Source of the DNA: Halichondria panicea
Lineage: Eukaryota; Porifera; Demospongiae; Suberitida; Halichondriidae
NCBI RefSeq assembly: GCF_963675165.1
Contig: NC_087383.1
Coordinates: forward strand, 3,874,979 to 3,938,978
Direction of reading: 5' to 3'
DNA length: 64,000 nt
Shown here: positions 28,841-38,014 of the stretch, in pieces
Layout of the letters: the number at the start of each line of letters is the position of its first letter
Numbering within the stretch: position 1 is the stretch's first letter
Translations under genes and position numbers: made by a program
The notes under the pieces: generated by a model
Seen by the model: the letters and a program-made list of their open reading frames with translations, nothing else
Told to the model about the DNA's origin: nothing
The model's database searches: none

Positions 28841-29830
28841 ATGCCTCGAGGCGTAGCCGCACGAGGGATACGGTAAAGCTGACTGTGTGTGTGTGTGTCT
28901 GTCTGTCTGTACTGTGTGTCTGTTCCAGCTGTAACTGCTCAACGGTTGCAATGCGACGAAAACTAACAGCTTCTATAGGCTTCTAGCCACGTTCTCTTGG
29001 ATTTTGATTCGTGGATTAGCAAACTAAAGCTTCTTTCTCGAGTTATGGCTAGTTTGACTCACATTGAAGGCTGTTGCAGTCTCTTCAGAATCTTTCATAG
29101 CATCATCTGTCCGCACAAACTTTCTATTCAATATATGAGTTAGCCTTGCACTAAAGCGCTAGCTTTTTGTTAGCTACAAGACTCAGAAAATACCTGTTAA
29201 AACAGCTAGCTAGCAGTAGCCATTTGTGAAATTGATCCCTTTGGACACACCCTTTAATTATTCCTGTGGATGTAATGCGCATGCGCGCTCATTCCCCATG
29301 TGTGATATCCAAGATCCAGATCCTCCTGGCAGAATCATATTTTTCTTGAGGGCCTGGTAAGCCACTATAATTATAACAATAATTATAGATAACAATATGC
29401 ATGTACACAAGTCTTTTCTTCTTAGATATTATAATTATACACTGAACTACAGATCCTGGAAGAAGAATCAATTTTCTTCTTTCTTGAGGTCCTGGTATTA
29501 AAGCCACATAATACAACAATAGATGCATGTAATAAGTCTTTTCTTCTCAGTGACTTTATATAGATATGCTAACTTTATGAAATAATTAGTAAAATTATGC
29601 ACTTCCGCTTATTGAAAACAAAATCTTCTTCTTTGTTGCTTCCTAGATCCTTGAGGTCCTGGTATAAGCAGCCACAAAACACAACAATGATACCATAATT
29701 ATACAATTGAATAGATGCAAGTCAGTTTTAGACAGATTATTTTATACACTTTTCCTCTTCTATACTTCCTCTTCTATACTTTTGAGCGAAAGCAAATCAT
29801 GGCGAGAGGCATTAGCACAGCGCCAGCTTG
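28841..29830. mobile_element. TGCCTCGAGGCGTAGCCGC element, near-complete copy
   Basis: The head is TGCCTCGAGGCGTAGCCGCA followed by a short GT run, then GGCTTCTAGCCACGTT, GCGCATGCGC near 29280, and tail CATGGCGAGAGGCATTAGCA near 29800. The copy at 56062-56965 has the same order. No transposase ORF is visible. A tandem-like set of AGATCCTGG/TTGAGGTCCTGG words at 29320-29670 lies inside. Confidence 0.6.
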
Positions 29831-30064
29831 AACACTAGTTACAACAGAATTTACAACAGAGTGGGTTAGGGTCTCTCATATACAACTGAATTCTTTATCA
29901 CAATTTTATTGAAATAATACAATGAAACAAGGCCAATTTAGACCAGGAGAGTACCATCTAAGAAAAATCAGTCACACAGCACATTAGCTAGCATATGTGT
30001 GTCCGATAACGGAGTGTCCTTTGCATATTCTTATGAGACAGTGGGGACATGCCATTGCAGTGTG

Positions 30065-32316
30065 CTACTGCTCTCTGCTAGGGATCTTCTCCCGAACATA
30101 CACTTGACAGCGCCCACGAGACACTCCGACACTATTTGCACTCACACGTGCGCCCTGTGATGGGGGGAAAACGATATTTAGACTGGCCAGACCCGAGGCA
30201 CTGCTACGAGTACGTGGCACACCCAATAGACTATGAATTAGTTCCAATCGAAACCCTTTCAAAGGCATGGCCTTTGAACCCACCCTGACACAGTTGTGCC
30301 TGTATAGAATGTATGCATTATTCACACTAACGTCAAGGAATTGAAAGAAAATCCTGAACCAATACCGCCGACACTTTCTATCGTACCCATAGGTTTTCCT
30401 CATACGCCCTGTATTGTCAACTCCTCCCATGTACATGTTATATGCAGGGAGACAGGGGGGGACACTCTGAGAGCGTAGGGTACCGTCTTTGTGCATTCGC
30501 ATTACAGTGTAGGGCATACGGTCAGGGAACACATTTGTTGCAAAGGACACAACTCTACGGTCGTTAAACATAGAGTAAGAAATATCACCAACAGTCATGG
30601 ACGTATAGTCACCTTTGTCGAGTACCACATCCTTAAGACTTGCTGGGAAACCAGCAGCATTCTTCAAAATTGTGCCGACAGTAAACACATTTTGCTTAGC
30701 CAACTCTTCTATCAATGGACCGGACGTGTAAAAGTTGTCCATGTACACAACATGCTGATGACAATAAAAAGGAGTGAGTAAACGATGGACTACATTTTTC
30801 ACAAGCCCTTTCACAGCTATCTTTTTCCCAGAGGAATCGGTGAGCTTACTTACCACTGTATACATCAAACACACAGAGATACCCACAGCATGAACATGAG
30901 CAGCACCATACCTTGAACCCCAGTTTAACAGGCTTCTTGGGCATATGAATTTTCCCGCTTTTACGACCCTTGTACTTTATCATCATCTCATCAACGGAAA
31001 GCTCCTGACTGGGATTATACCTCATGAAGTAGTTGGCTTTAAGAGTCTCTAAAACAGTTTTTAGCTTGCTAGTTACCTTACGTGCATCAGTGATGGACGT
31101 ATTGTCCTCACAGTGCAGATACCGCCATAAACTTTGGAACCTTTTGAGAGACATTACATTGCTCACAGATTGTACACCTAAAAGGGGATCCTTGGACCAG
31201 TAGTCCGTAATTTCAGGGAGCCTATGAATGCCCATCTCTAGTACAATCCCCAAAAACACCCACAATTCGGCACTGTTTGTAGCTGACCAACCCTTAGCAC
31301 CACACTGCCTAGCGTACAGGTTGGTCTGTTCGGCTATGTACTCACACAAACTATCGGGCCAAAGTAACTTAACAAAATCTAGGCATGGAGTTACAGACGG
31401 ATCAAGTTGATCGACAGGACCGACCACACCGCTAAAGACGGGGTATCTTCCTGTGGATTTAGCTTTTTGGAGTCCATTGTCCCTCGCCAGCTTCCTCCGT
31501 TTGGGAGTCGGAGCCATGCCATCGACCATTTTGTCATCATCCTCCACTGCAGCAGCTGCACGGAAACAAAAGTATGAATATCATTAGAGTACCACAAGAG
31601 TGCTCGCCAGTGCAGGTGGGGGACAGGCTATGAATGTCATTACGTGGGCGTACCGCACGCGTGTGGTGCTATGAATATCATTAACTACTGGGGGGTTAGG
31701 GCACATAGGTACAGTACAGCAGAGGAAAAGGCTCGTCCACATCAAAGGCTTGTGGGAGGAGCCCAACAAACCACAACAACCATGAATGTCATTACGTGGG
31801 CGTACCTCACACGCGTGTGGTGCTATGAATATCATTAACTACTGGGGGGGGGGTTAGGGCACATACGTACAGTACGGCAGAGGAAAAGGCTCGTCCACAT
31901 CAAAGGCTCGTGGGAGGAGCCCAACAAACCACAACAACCATGAATATCAATATGTGGGCGTAACGCACGCGTGTGGTGCTATGAATATCATTAACAACTG
32001 GGGGTTAGGGTACAGTACAGTACTGCACTCAAGGCGACGCCAAAAAGAGGCTCACACAATGTGGGAGGAGCCACAAAAGGCATGCACACGACGCCTCTGC
32101 CAAAAAGAGGCCACATATCGTTAGGGCATCACAATGCTGCCTCCCCAACCACTATTTAATGGTGCAATGACACAAACCTGAATCACTCTCCAGATCTGTC
32201 TCAAAATCGTCATCACTGGGCTCGTCATGGTCATAACAGACTCCCTGGTCGTCCTCAAGCTCTCTGACAGTGTGCTCAAGCTCGCTGACAGTGTCAAGGA
32301 GTCCAATCAGCTCCAT
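30065..32316 (-). pseudogene. piggyBac-type DDE transposase (two exons), frameshifted
   Basis: Exon 1 is 32316-32178: ATG, then an acidic Glu/Asp-rich start. The donor at 32177 joins in frame to exon 2 from 31555. The catalytic aspartates of the piggyBac fold can be seen in SVDEMMIKYKGR, VVYMDNFYTS and GGVDNTGRMR. Near 30850 the frame shifts (SGK then stop; the other frame continues SKLTDSSGKK), so one base seems lost. The stop at 30065-30067 interrupts the C-terminal Cys/His region: the same frame goes on with ACPHCLIRICKGH, which looks like the rest of the cysteine-rich domain. The intron holds a tandem repeat. Cut-and-paste transposition at TTAA is the family's activity; I could not identify TTAA-flanked ends here. 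The copy is very probably inactive. Confidence 0.8.
31633..32020. repeat. Tandem repeat, about 150-bp unit, 2.5 copies
   Basis: Units starting ATGAATGTCATTACGTGGGC at 31633, 31782 and (ATGAATATCAATATGTGGGC) 31940 share ACGCGTGTGGTGCTATGAAT, GGAAAAGGCTCGTCCACATC and CCCAACAAACCACAACAACC. The third unit diverges after its first 60 bases. The array lies within the intron of the transposase gene. Confidence 0.85.
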
Positions 32317-32516
32317 TTGGATTCACAAGTTTTGAAAAGTAACACTGCCATGAATATTCTTCTTCTCAAGTGGGTGTTAACTGACATGATGACGTGGTAA
32401 ACCACAGTATACTGCATGCGGTTTCGCAACTAGATGTAAACGGAAGTGTAACCAAGCACATGAAAAATGGAAAAATGCTGCAATCTGATAGGGCGCCACT
32501 ATAGTGGCGCTAGAAC

Positions 32517-32583
32517 AAATCCCAGATAGGCTTGCAACCCGACCTCCCGTCAGGGAGACGGTTGGGCCACGCCCAACTAGGTC
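32517..32583. mobile_element. Terminal-repeat-like segment related to the element at 59983-60337
   Basis: CAGATAGGCTTGCAACCCGACCTCCCGTCAGGGAGACGGTTGGGC..CCCAACTA matches the right end of the 59983-60337 element (GGATAGGCTTGATTCCCGACCTCC ... CCGACTA); CTGCAATCTGAT upstream also matches. No partner end was found, so it may be a solo end or the right border of the piggyBac-bearing region. Confidence 0.45.
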
Positions 32584-32589
32584 TGTTCT

Positions 32590-33610
32590 GAACTAAGGAA
32601 AAAAAACTGAGCTAAATTTAGATATAGATCTAGATCTTTAGTCTTTAGTCTTTACTAGGTAAGCCCTCGTCTACGATGTCTCCACGCTTGATTTTGGCTT
32701 ACTATCTACGATGCTAACAGCAGAGTTTGCAATGCGTAGGCTATCCTCGATCCCAGGCCGAGTTTTCGCTTTTATAACGGATAGGCGAACAACTAGCCTG
32801 GTACTAGTTGTCTGCGCATGCGTCAAATTTTCATTGTATATTTGTGGTCGGCAAAAATATTTATAATCGAAATTTGTACACAGAAAATGCACAGAGTGAG
32901 TACACAAAAGATGCACATAGGGAGCTGCTTCACAAAGGCCTGGGGAGTTGCCAGTTGTGCTGCAGCACAATTACAGTGACCCAGGGCAACTTCAGGATGA
33001 TTGAATGCCTTCAAATTACGTTTTAAAAAGATTTAGCAGGCTGCTGGACTTCTCTGATTCTAGGCCCCAACTCGTAACTCAGTTAAATTTTGCTTGAGAA
33101 AACGTAGATTCTCGATTCTCTTGATGTCTCTGAGCTACTCAGCAACGCTCGAATGAGCAGGTCATACTCCAGTCCTGTGAGTATAGGATAATATTAAAAG
33201 AAACCAAAGACGGTTAAACCCTTACCTCAAACTGTCCAGTCTCGTCCGTTAGTATAGCCAAGAGGAGCACTGTTGGGATAGCTGGACATTAGCCATTGCT
33301 CCTGTAGATATTCTAAACACGTGTAGATCTATATACATATTAAATTTCTCGTATTAAACAAATTATAGTGTCATTGTCGACGAGCTGATGATGGCAGCAC
33401 CAAGTTCTCTAGCTCACACTCTTCACTTGACCCACCATATTAAAATGATGAAACTATAGTCTACCTAGATCTTGCCAAACATGAACAAGACTTGATAGCA
33501 TAGGGCCCACACAAAAATATCTGACCTTGACAAAGCTTTATACCTCTTCCCTTGTTGTTTAGTCTTCAGAAGAATGTTTTCTAAGCTTCAGAGAAGAGAG
33601 AAGCTTCAGC
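32590..33610. other. Intergenic sequence with one small foldback
   Basis: Contains TAGCCTCG-family material near 32745-32815 (CCTCGATCCCAGGCCGAGTT, then CTTTTATAACGG) and otherwise no ORF or RNA I can support. Confidence 0.45.
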
Positions 33611-33618
33611 TAAGAGCC

Positions 33619-33715
33619 TAGCCTCGATCCCAGGCCGAGTTTTCGCTTTTATAACGGTTAGGCGTTGTTCACCTAACCGTTATAAAAGCGAAAACTCGGC
33701 CTGGGATCGAGGCTA
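33619..33715. repeat. Near-perfect TAGCCTCG palindrome
   Basis: Arms of 46 bases, TAGCCTCGATCCCAGGCCGA... and ...TCGGCCTGGGATCGAGGCTA, pair with one mismatch next to a 5-base loop (TTGTT). The right half recurs alone at 33835-33874, followed by a further inverted TAGCCTCGATTCCAGGCC/GGCCTGGAATTGAGGCTA pair to 33919. Confidence 0.85.
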
Positions 33716-34032
33716 CTAAGAGCCATCCAATCAATTCCAACAACGGGAACTGACTTCTAGTACACGATAGTACACGAATATAAATGTCACGAAAGTGAAC
33801 GAGAATATCCATTTGTCAGAATCTGACGAACCCTAACCGTTATAAAAGCGAAAACTCGGCCTGGGATCGAGGCTATGCGTAGCCGGGCTAGCCTCGATTC
33901 CAGGCCTGGAATTGAGGCTATGCGTAGGCACTGTAGCTTTTTGGTCTGTCAGGCTCCGCCCATGCAGTGATTGCCCACGTTCATTTTCACTCGCTACCAC
34001 TCGTCTACGGTACCGTCACGCGACTTAGCAAG

Positions 34033-35953
34033 GCAGGCTGTGGTGAAAACAGGGAATGAGAAAGGAGGAAATGAGAAATGAGGAAATGAGGAAATAAGAA
34101 ATAGAAAATGAAATAATTTATGGTTACGATCATCACCATGGCATTAATTTTCATACACAATAATTATGACATTGTTATAATAATATAATAGATGCACAAG
34201 GGTATTTAGTACGTATTTAGTTATCAGAGTTCATTGAGGTCGACGTGGTGCACTGTCTTGGTTGGATTCCCAGTTTGATCGTACCCTCCCATTAGGTACA
34301 GGGTATTTCCTATGAGAGTCAAATATAATTATAAGTAGCATCGAGAAGTTTCATGTATATAGGCACTTCCACACAATACAGGTTGTCAGACACATCGTAG
34401 GAATTATCGCTTCAGATGGCACACTGAGCTTTCTTTGATTGTAGCATCAGCCTTCACTATAGGCATTGCTTGTGAGAATGGTAATGGGAATTGCTTTCTT
34501 CACCCTGTAGCGGGATTGGATATGATACCAGTACAGTGTACTAATGTCATTACTTCCTGCATGCAGCTTTACAACAGGACTGGCAGATTAGAAATTGCTT
34601 GGTTTGACAAACAGTTTTGGAAGTTTCTTTGCTGTTGCTTACATGTAGATGTTGACATTGAGTCCAGTCCATTGACTATCACTTGCCCACCGGATTGTGA
34701 AATCGGTGAATGTATTGTCAGTATAGCCATGCACGCATAGGTAAATTGTTTGGGACTGTGGGACTGTAGGACAGTACATGTAGGTACCGTTACGTAGGTA
34801 GATATGATGTCTGAACCATGCCAGTCGTACATGGCACACACTAGCCTAGCCTCGATTCCAGGCCGCTTGAAAAAGGCGGCCTGGTATACCTTGTATGCGC
34901 ATGCGTGTACATTACCCCAAAAAGGGGGTAATCCGTGTATTTGTGGATACTGTCAGTAAAATAAACCGTATACTATTTGCATTCTGATTTTACAGTCCGT
35001 TACATAGAAGTATTGTGCAAAGATGACTGAGTTCTTACGCCCTTTATTGTATCAAGCCAAGTCTCTACTTAACGACACCCTACACTGTAAGGCTACAGAT
35101 GTTATAGGAAAGGCATGATGTGTTCCTGTGGGTCCCCTGATGAGGCTGTGGTAATATAGACCAGGCAAGTGTTCTGCTACTAAATCTTGCCTTTATGTTC
35201 GACAAGAAGTCATTGCTGAAGATAAAGAAGCTAATGATTACTCCTGAAAGCTTTTAATAAGCTTTAACTCGACACTCAGGAAGTTATTCACTCAAGATCT
35301 ACTGATGTATTAAAGAGTCCACCATTCTTCCTAGCTGGCAGCTCTAGCTGTCTGGGAGGTTTTCTTGAACTGTCTCTTTGATAAACAGAGCTAGAAGAAG
35401 CAACACTGCTGCAGCATAATTATTTTACTTTGATTAGTGTCTCTGAAAGCTGCCATTGTGGTCACATTGTCATACGTATTATTCCCTTTTGTAACTTTGT
35501 TCGTTTTTTACAATTTGTATGATGAAATTGTTGTCAATTATTTCGTGCATGCGCATACAAGGTATACCAGGCCGCCTTTTTCAAGCGGCCTGGAATCGAG
35601 GCTAACACTAGCCTCGGTCCCAGGCCGATTTTTTTTAATAGAACGAAGTTGTTCAATTGGAGACGGATCGGCCTGGGATCAAGGCTAGGCACACACTGAA
35701 GTAGATAATAGAGGTAGAGAGTGTCACACCGTGTACCAGCTGACAGAGGAACACATGCATAAGTTAGTACGCCTGTATGGATATGGTGCGATGGCAGAGC
35801 ACCAGGAGGTACCTGTTAGTGTATCTCAGTAGATGTTAGCTTCGTCTTCAGACTTGCTCTGCCCATAGATACTATCTATATGCTCCTCATTAATTTTCTT
35901 CATTTCCTCATTTCGTCATTTCTCATTCCCTGTTTTATCACCACCCAGGCAGG
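34033..35953. mobile_element. 1.9-kb inverted-repeat element with 5-bp direct repeats, carrying a kelch fragment
   Basis: Left end (34038) CTGTGGTGAAAACAGGGAAT and right end (to 35948) ATTCCCTGTTTTATCACCAC are inverse, continuing inward as GGAAATGAG/CTCATTTCC repeats. GCAGG flanks both sides (34033-34037 and 35949-35953). Inside are a kelch-like coding fragment, two inverse copies of a CGATTCCAGGCCGC foldback (34850-34910 and 35545-35602), another foldback at 35608-35690, and no transposase. Confidence 0.65.
34216..34312 (-). pseudogene. Kelch-repeat exon fragment
   Basis: On the minus strand an open stretch reads LIGNTLYLMGGYDQTGNP and then TKTVHHVDLNEL before a stop. A hydrophobic-hydrophobic-GG pair followed by a conserved Tyr and downstream aromatic or basic positions is the kelch beta-propeller blade signature. 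Only one blade is visible and no neighbouring blades follow, so it is a fragment, either the last exon of a lost gene or sequence captured by the surrounding element. Confidence 0.5.
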
Positions 35954-36114
35954 CGCTTAGTCCCGTATTTTATTTTATTGAACTATGACAAAGAACAGAA
36001 AAAGGAGAGGCTGCGAAGGAGGCTAGTAAATACACACGATCCTTGCCAGAACGCAATAAATTTTCTGCTGATTTGGCTCATTTGCAAAGGTTTTTCACCA
36101 GCAAAATATTCTAG

Positions 36115-37452
36115 TAATACCAGGGATACAAAAGAAAGGGGATTGGAAACGAAATTTTTGAGAAATTTTTGCGTGAAGCATTCCGCGTTATAGGGCGTGG
36201 CTAAAACTACAAAGGATTATATTTATAGTCAGCATGCTCATTACCTGTCTTGACTCCTCTACAATGTGTTGTACCATAGATAAAAGAGAGAAATGGATAG
36301 GAAACACTTAGCGCCTCGAAAACTATCCGCGTTTCCCCCGGGATTCATTCGAGGCCGCCAACTGTACATGGAAAAAAATGGCCAAAAACACAAAAAAGAG
36401 ACAAATGATTGTCTTACTGTCAGTGTGAGAACCCTGCTGCTGAACTTTTACTTCTGTTTAATACTTGAGGCTATATGACATACAGTGCACTACTTATTTA
36501 GTTTGTTCTAGCTGTATTATAGGTGTTATTGGTACAAGAAACATCCTAAGTAGTGAAAGCAATGTTTCTGTACCTCTAGCTACTTCTTAGCAATCCCAAA
36601 AAAGTTTCTGTTAGTTCCAAATGATACCTAGTACAAAGGGGCATTAAATTGAAGTGGTATGGAGACTTGGAAAGGTCTGGATTTTTCAAAACAGCCATAG
36701 AAGTAGTTTTCCTGGGGGTTTGGGAGCGAAACACGGCTGTATCACGCTCAGTGTATGTATTTTATATGCAGCTTATGGGATCACGTGATCCGTTTCCTAT
36801 CCATTTCTCTCTTTTATCTATGGTTGTACATAGAAACAGTGAAATTGTTAATGTTGAAAAGTAAAGAGGATTTAGCTCTAAAACAATGAAAAAGTCCACT
36901 AAGCCACGCAGCCACTATCACTAGACAAATAAATGCTATACAAGAAGGAATAGCCCTTACTATGAAGTCGTGGGAGGGACAGGCCTGTGGTGTGTCTAAA
37001 AGTATACTAAAGCAGTTTAAAGGACTATACTGCAAACGTTTATGAACAGTACAGCTCATCTATAGCATGAAACCATCCTATATAGCACTTAGATACATAA
37101 TAACCAAGTCAAGCAATGTCCTTTGCTGTTTTGACTTCACAGGAGGGGCAGAGAAAACTTGACATAGAGTAATTTAAGCTAAACTCAACAAAAATTGGAA
37201 ACAGAGTAAAGACAACGGACTTAGAGCTTGTCAGTGGTATAAGCTTACTTTTCTTGAGTACCTCCCAGCCCCTGAGTGATCGCTAGTGGATAGGAGAGCT
37301 AGAAACAGTTGAAATACAACCAGAGTACGGTCAAAACAAAAATAATCGCGAGTGCGAAATCATAACGCGGAGTGCTTCACCGGATGTCAGTCCTTTTACA
37401 CAGGGCGTGGGCGGTCGTTTCCAATCCCCTTTCTTTTGTATCCCTGGTAATA
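36115..37452. mobile_element. 1.33-kb element with CCAGGGATAC inverted ends and TAATA duplication
   Basis: The left end (36120) CCAGGGATACAAAAGAAAGG and its continuation GGATTGGAAACGA are matched exactly by the inverse right end to 37447. TAATA flanks both ends (36115-36119, 37448-37452). The body has no ORF above about 70 codons. It contains a second element (36274-36823). Confidence 0.85.
36269..36828. mobile_element. Nested 550-bp element with CCATAGATA inverted ends and TTGTA duplication
   Basis: The 32-base ends CCATAGATAAAAGAGAGAAA..GGATAGGAAAC (36274-36305) and their exact inverse (36792-36823) are flanked by TTGTA at 36269-36273 and 36824-36828. No coding capacity. The ends resemble those of the element at 60528-61765. 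Confidence 0.85.
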
Positions 37453-38014
37453 CGGTATGGCATATTGCATCACTACCATAGCAACCATATATTGCATGGC
37501 ACTATAATTATATAGCATAATTATAATGCAGTGCAATATAATTATGGCATGTTGCGCTGTGTGTAAATGCAGTAGATCAGTGAAATCTGCTTTTACCGCT
37601 CGTTAGTTTGGAACCATCCTTTCCTTTTTCCTGAATCCGCCACTGACAGATGTGTCTCTTTCTTTCTGCAGCTATACTGTTTGTAGGCGTTTCACATCTC
37701 AATTTCACATCTCAAACTCCCTCGTTCCAAGGCTGTATTGCAGACCCTTGCTAGCCTTTCTCTTCGCGTTCCAGTAAACCGCATTGAATTTACACCATCA
37801 TTATGTCATGCTATTGACCAAGTTAACTACGTGCATGTGCTGTTGAAAGTGTCTACATTATCAGAAAGAACATATATAATTACTAGAATGTTCGTACATT
37901 ATACACATGCACATGCATGCATGTCCACACAATGTGCCAATTCCAATTCATCTGTATACGCTTTTTTATTTCTATAATTATGGTAGTCTCAAGAATAACT
38001 GAAAAGTAAATTAA
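37453..38014. other. Intergenic sequence between transposon nest and NLR gene 1
   Basis: AT-rich, with no supported gene. On the minus strand an AATAAA hexamer (37965-37970, read as TTTATT here) lies about 45 bases after the stop of NLR gene 1 and may be its polyadenylation signal. Confidence 0.45.

Noticed and set aside
28841-29830. Possible LTR retrotransposon
   Set aside because: No gag/pol-like frame, no primer-binding site or polypurine tract, and no paired long direct repeats.
34435-34740. 101-codon plus-strand ORF inside the kelch-bearing element
   Set aside because: No recognisable domain; it overlaps non-coding repeats and lacks conserved composition.
36293-36478. 61-codon ORF inside the nested CCATAGATA element as a possible transposase
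   Set aside because: Too short, no catalytic motif, and starts within the terminal repeat.
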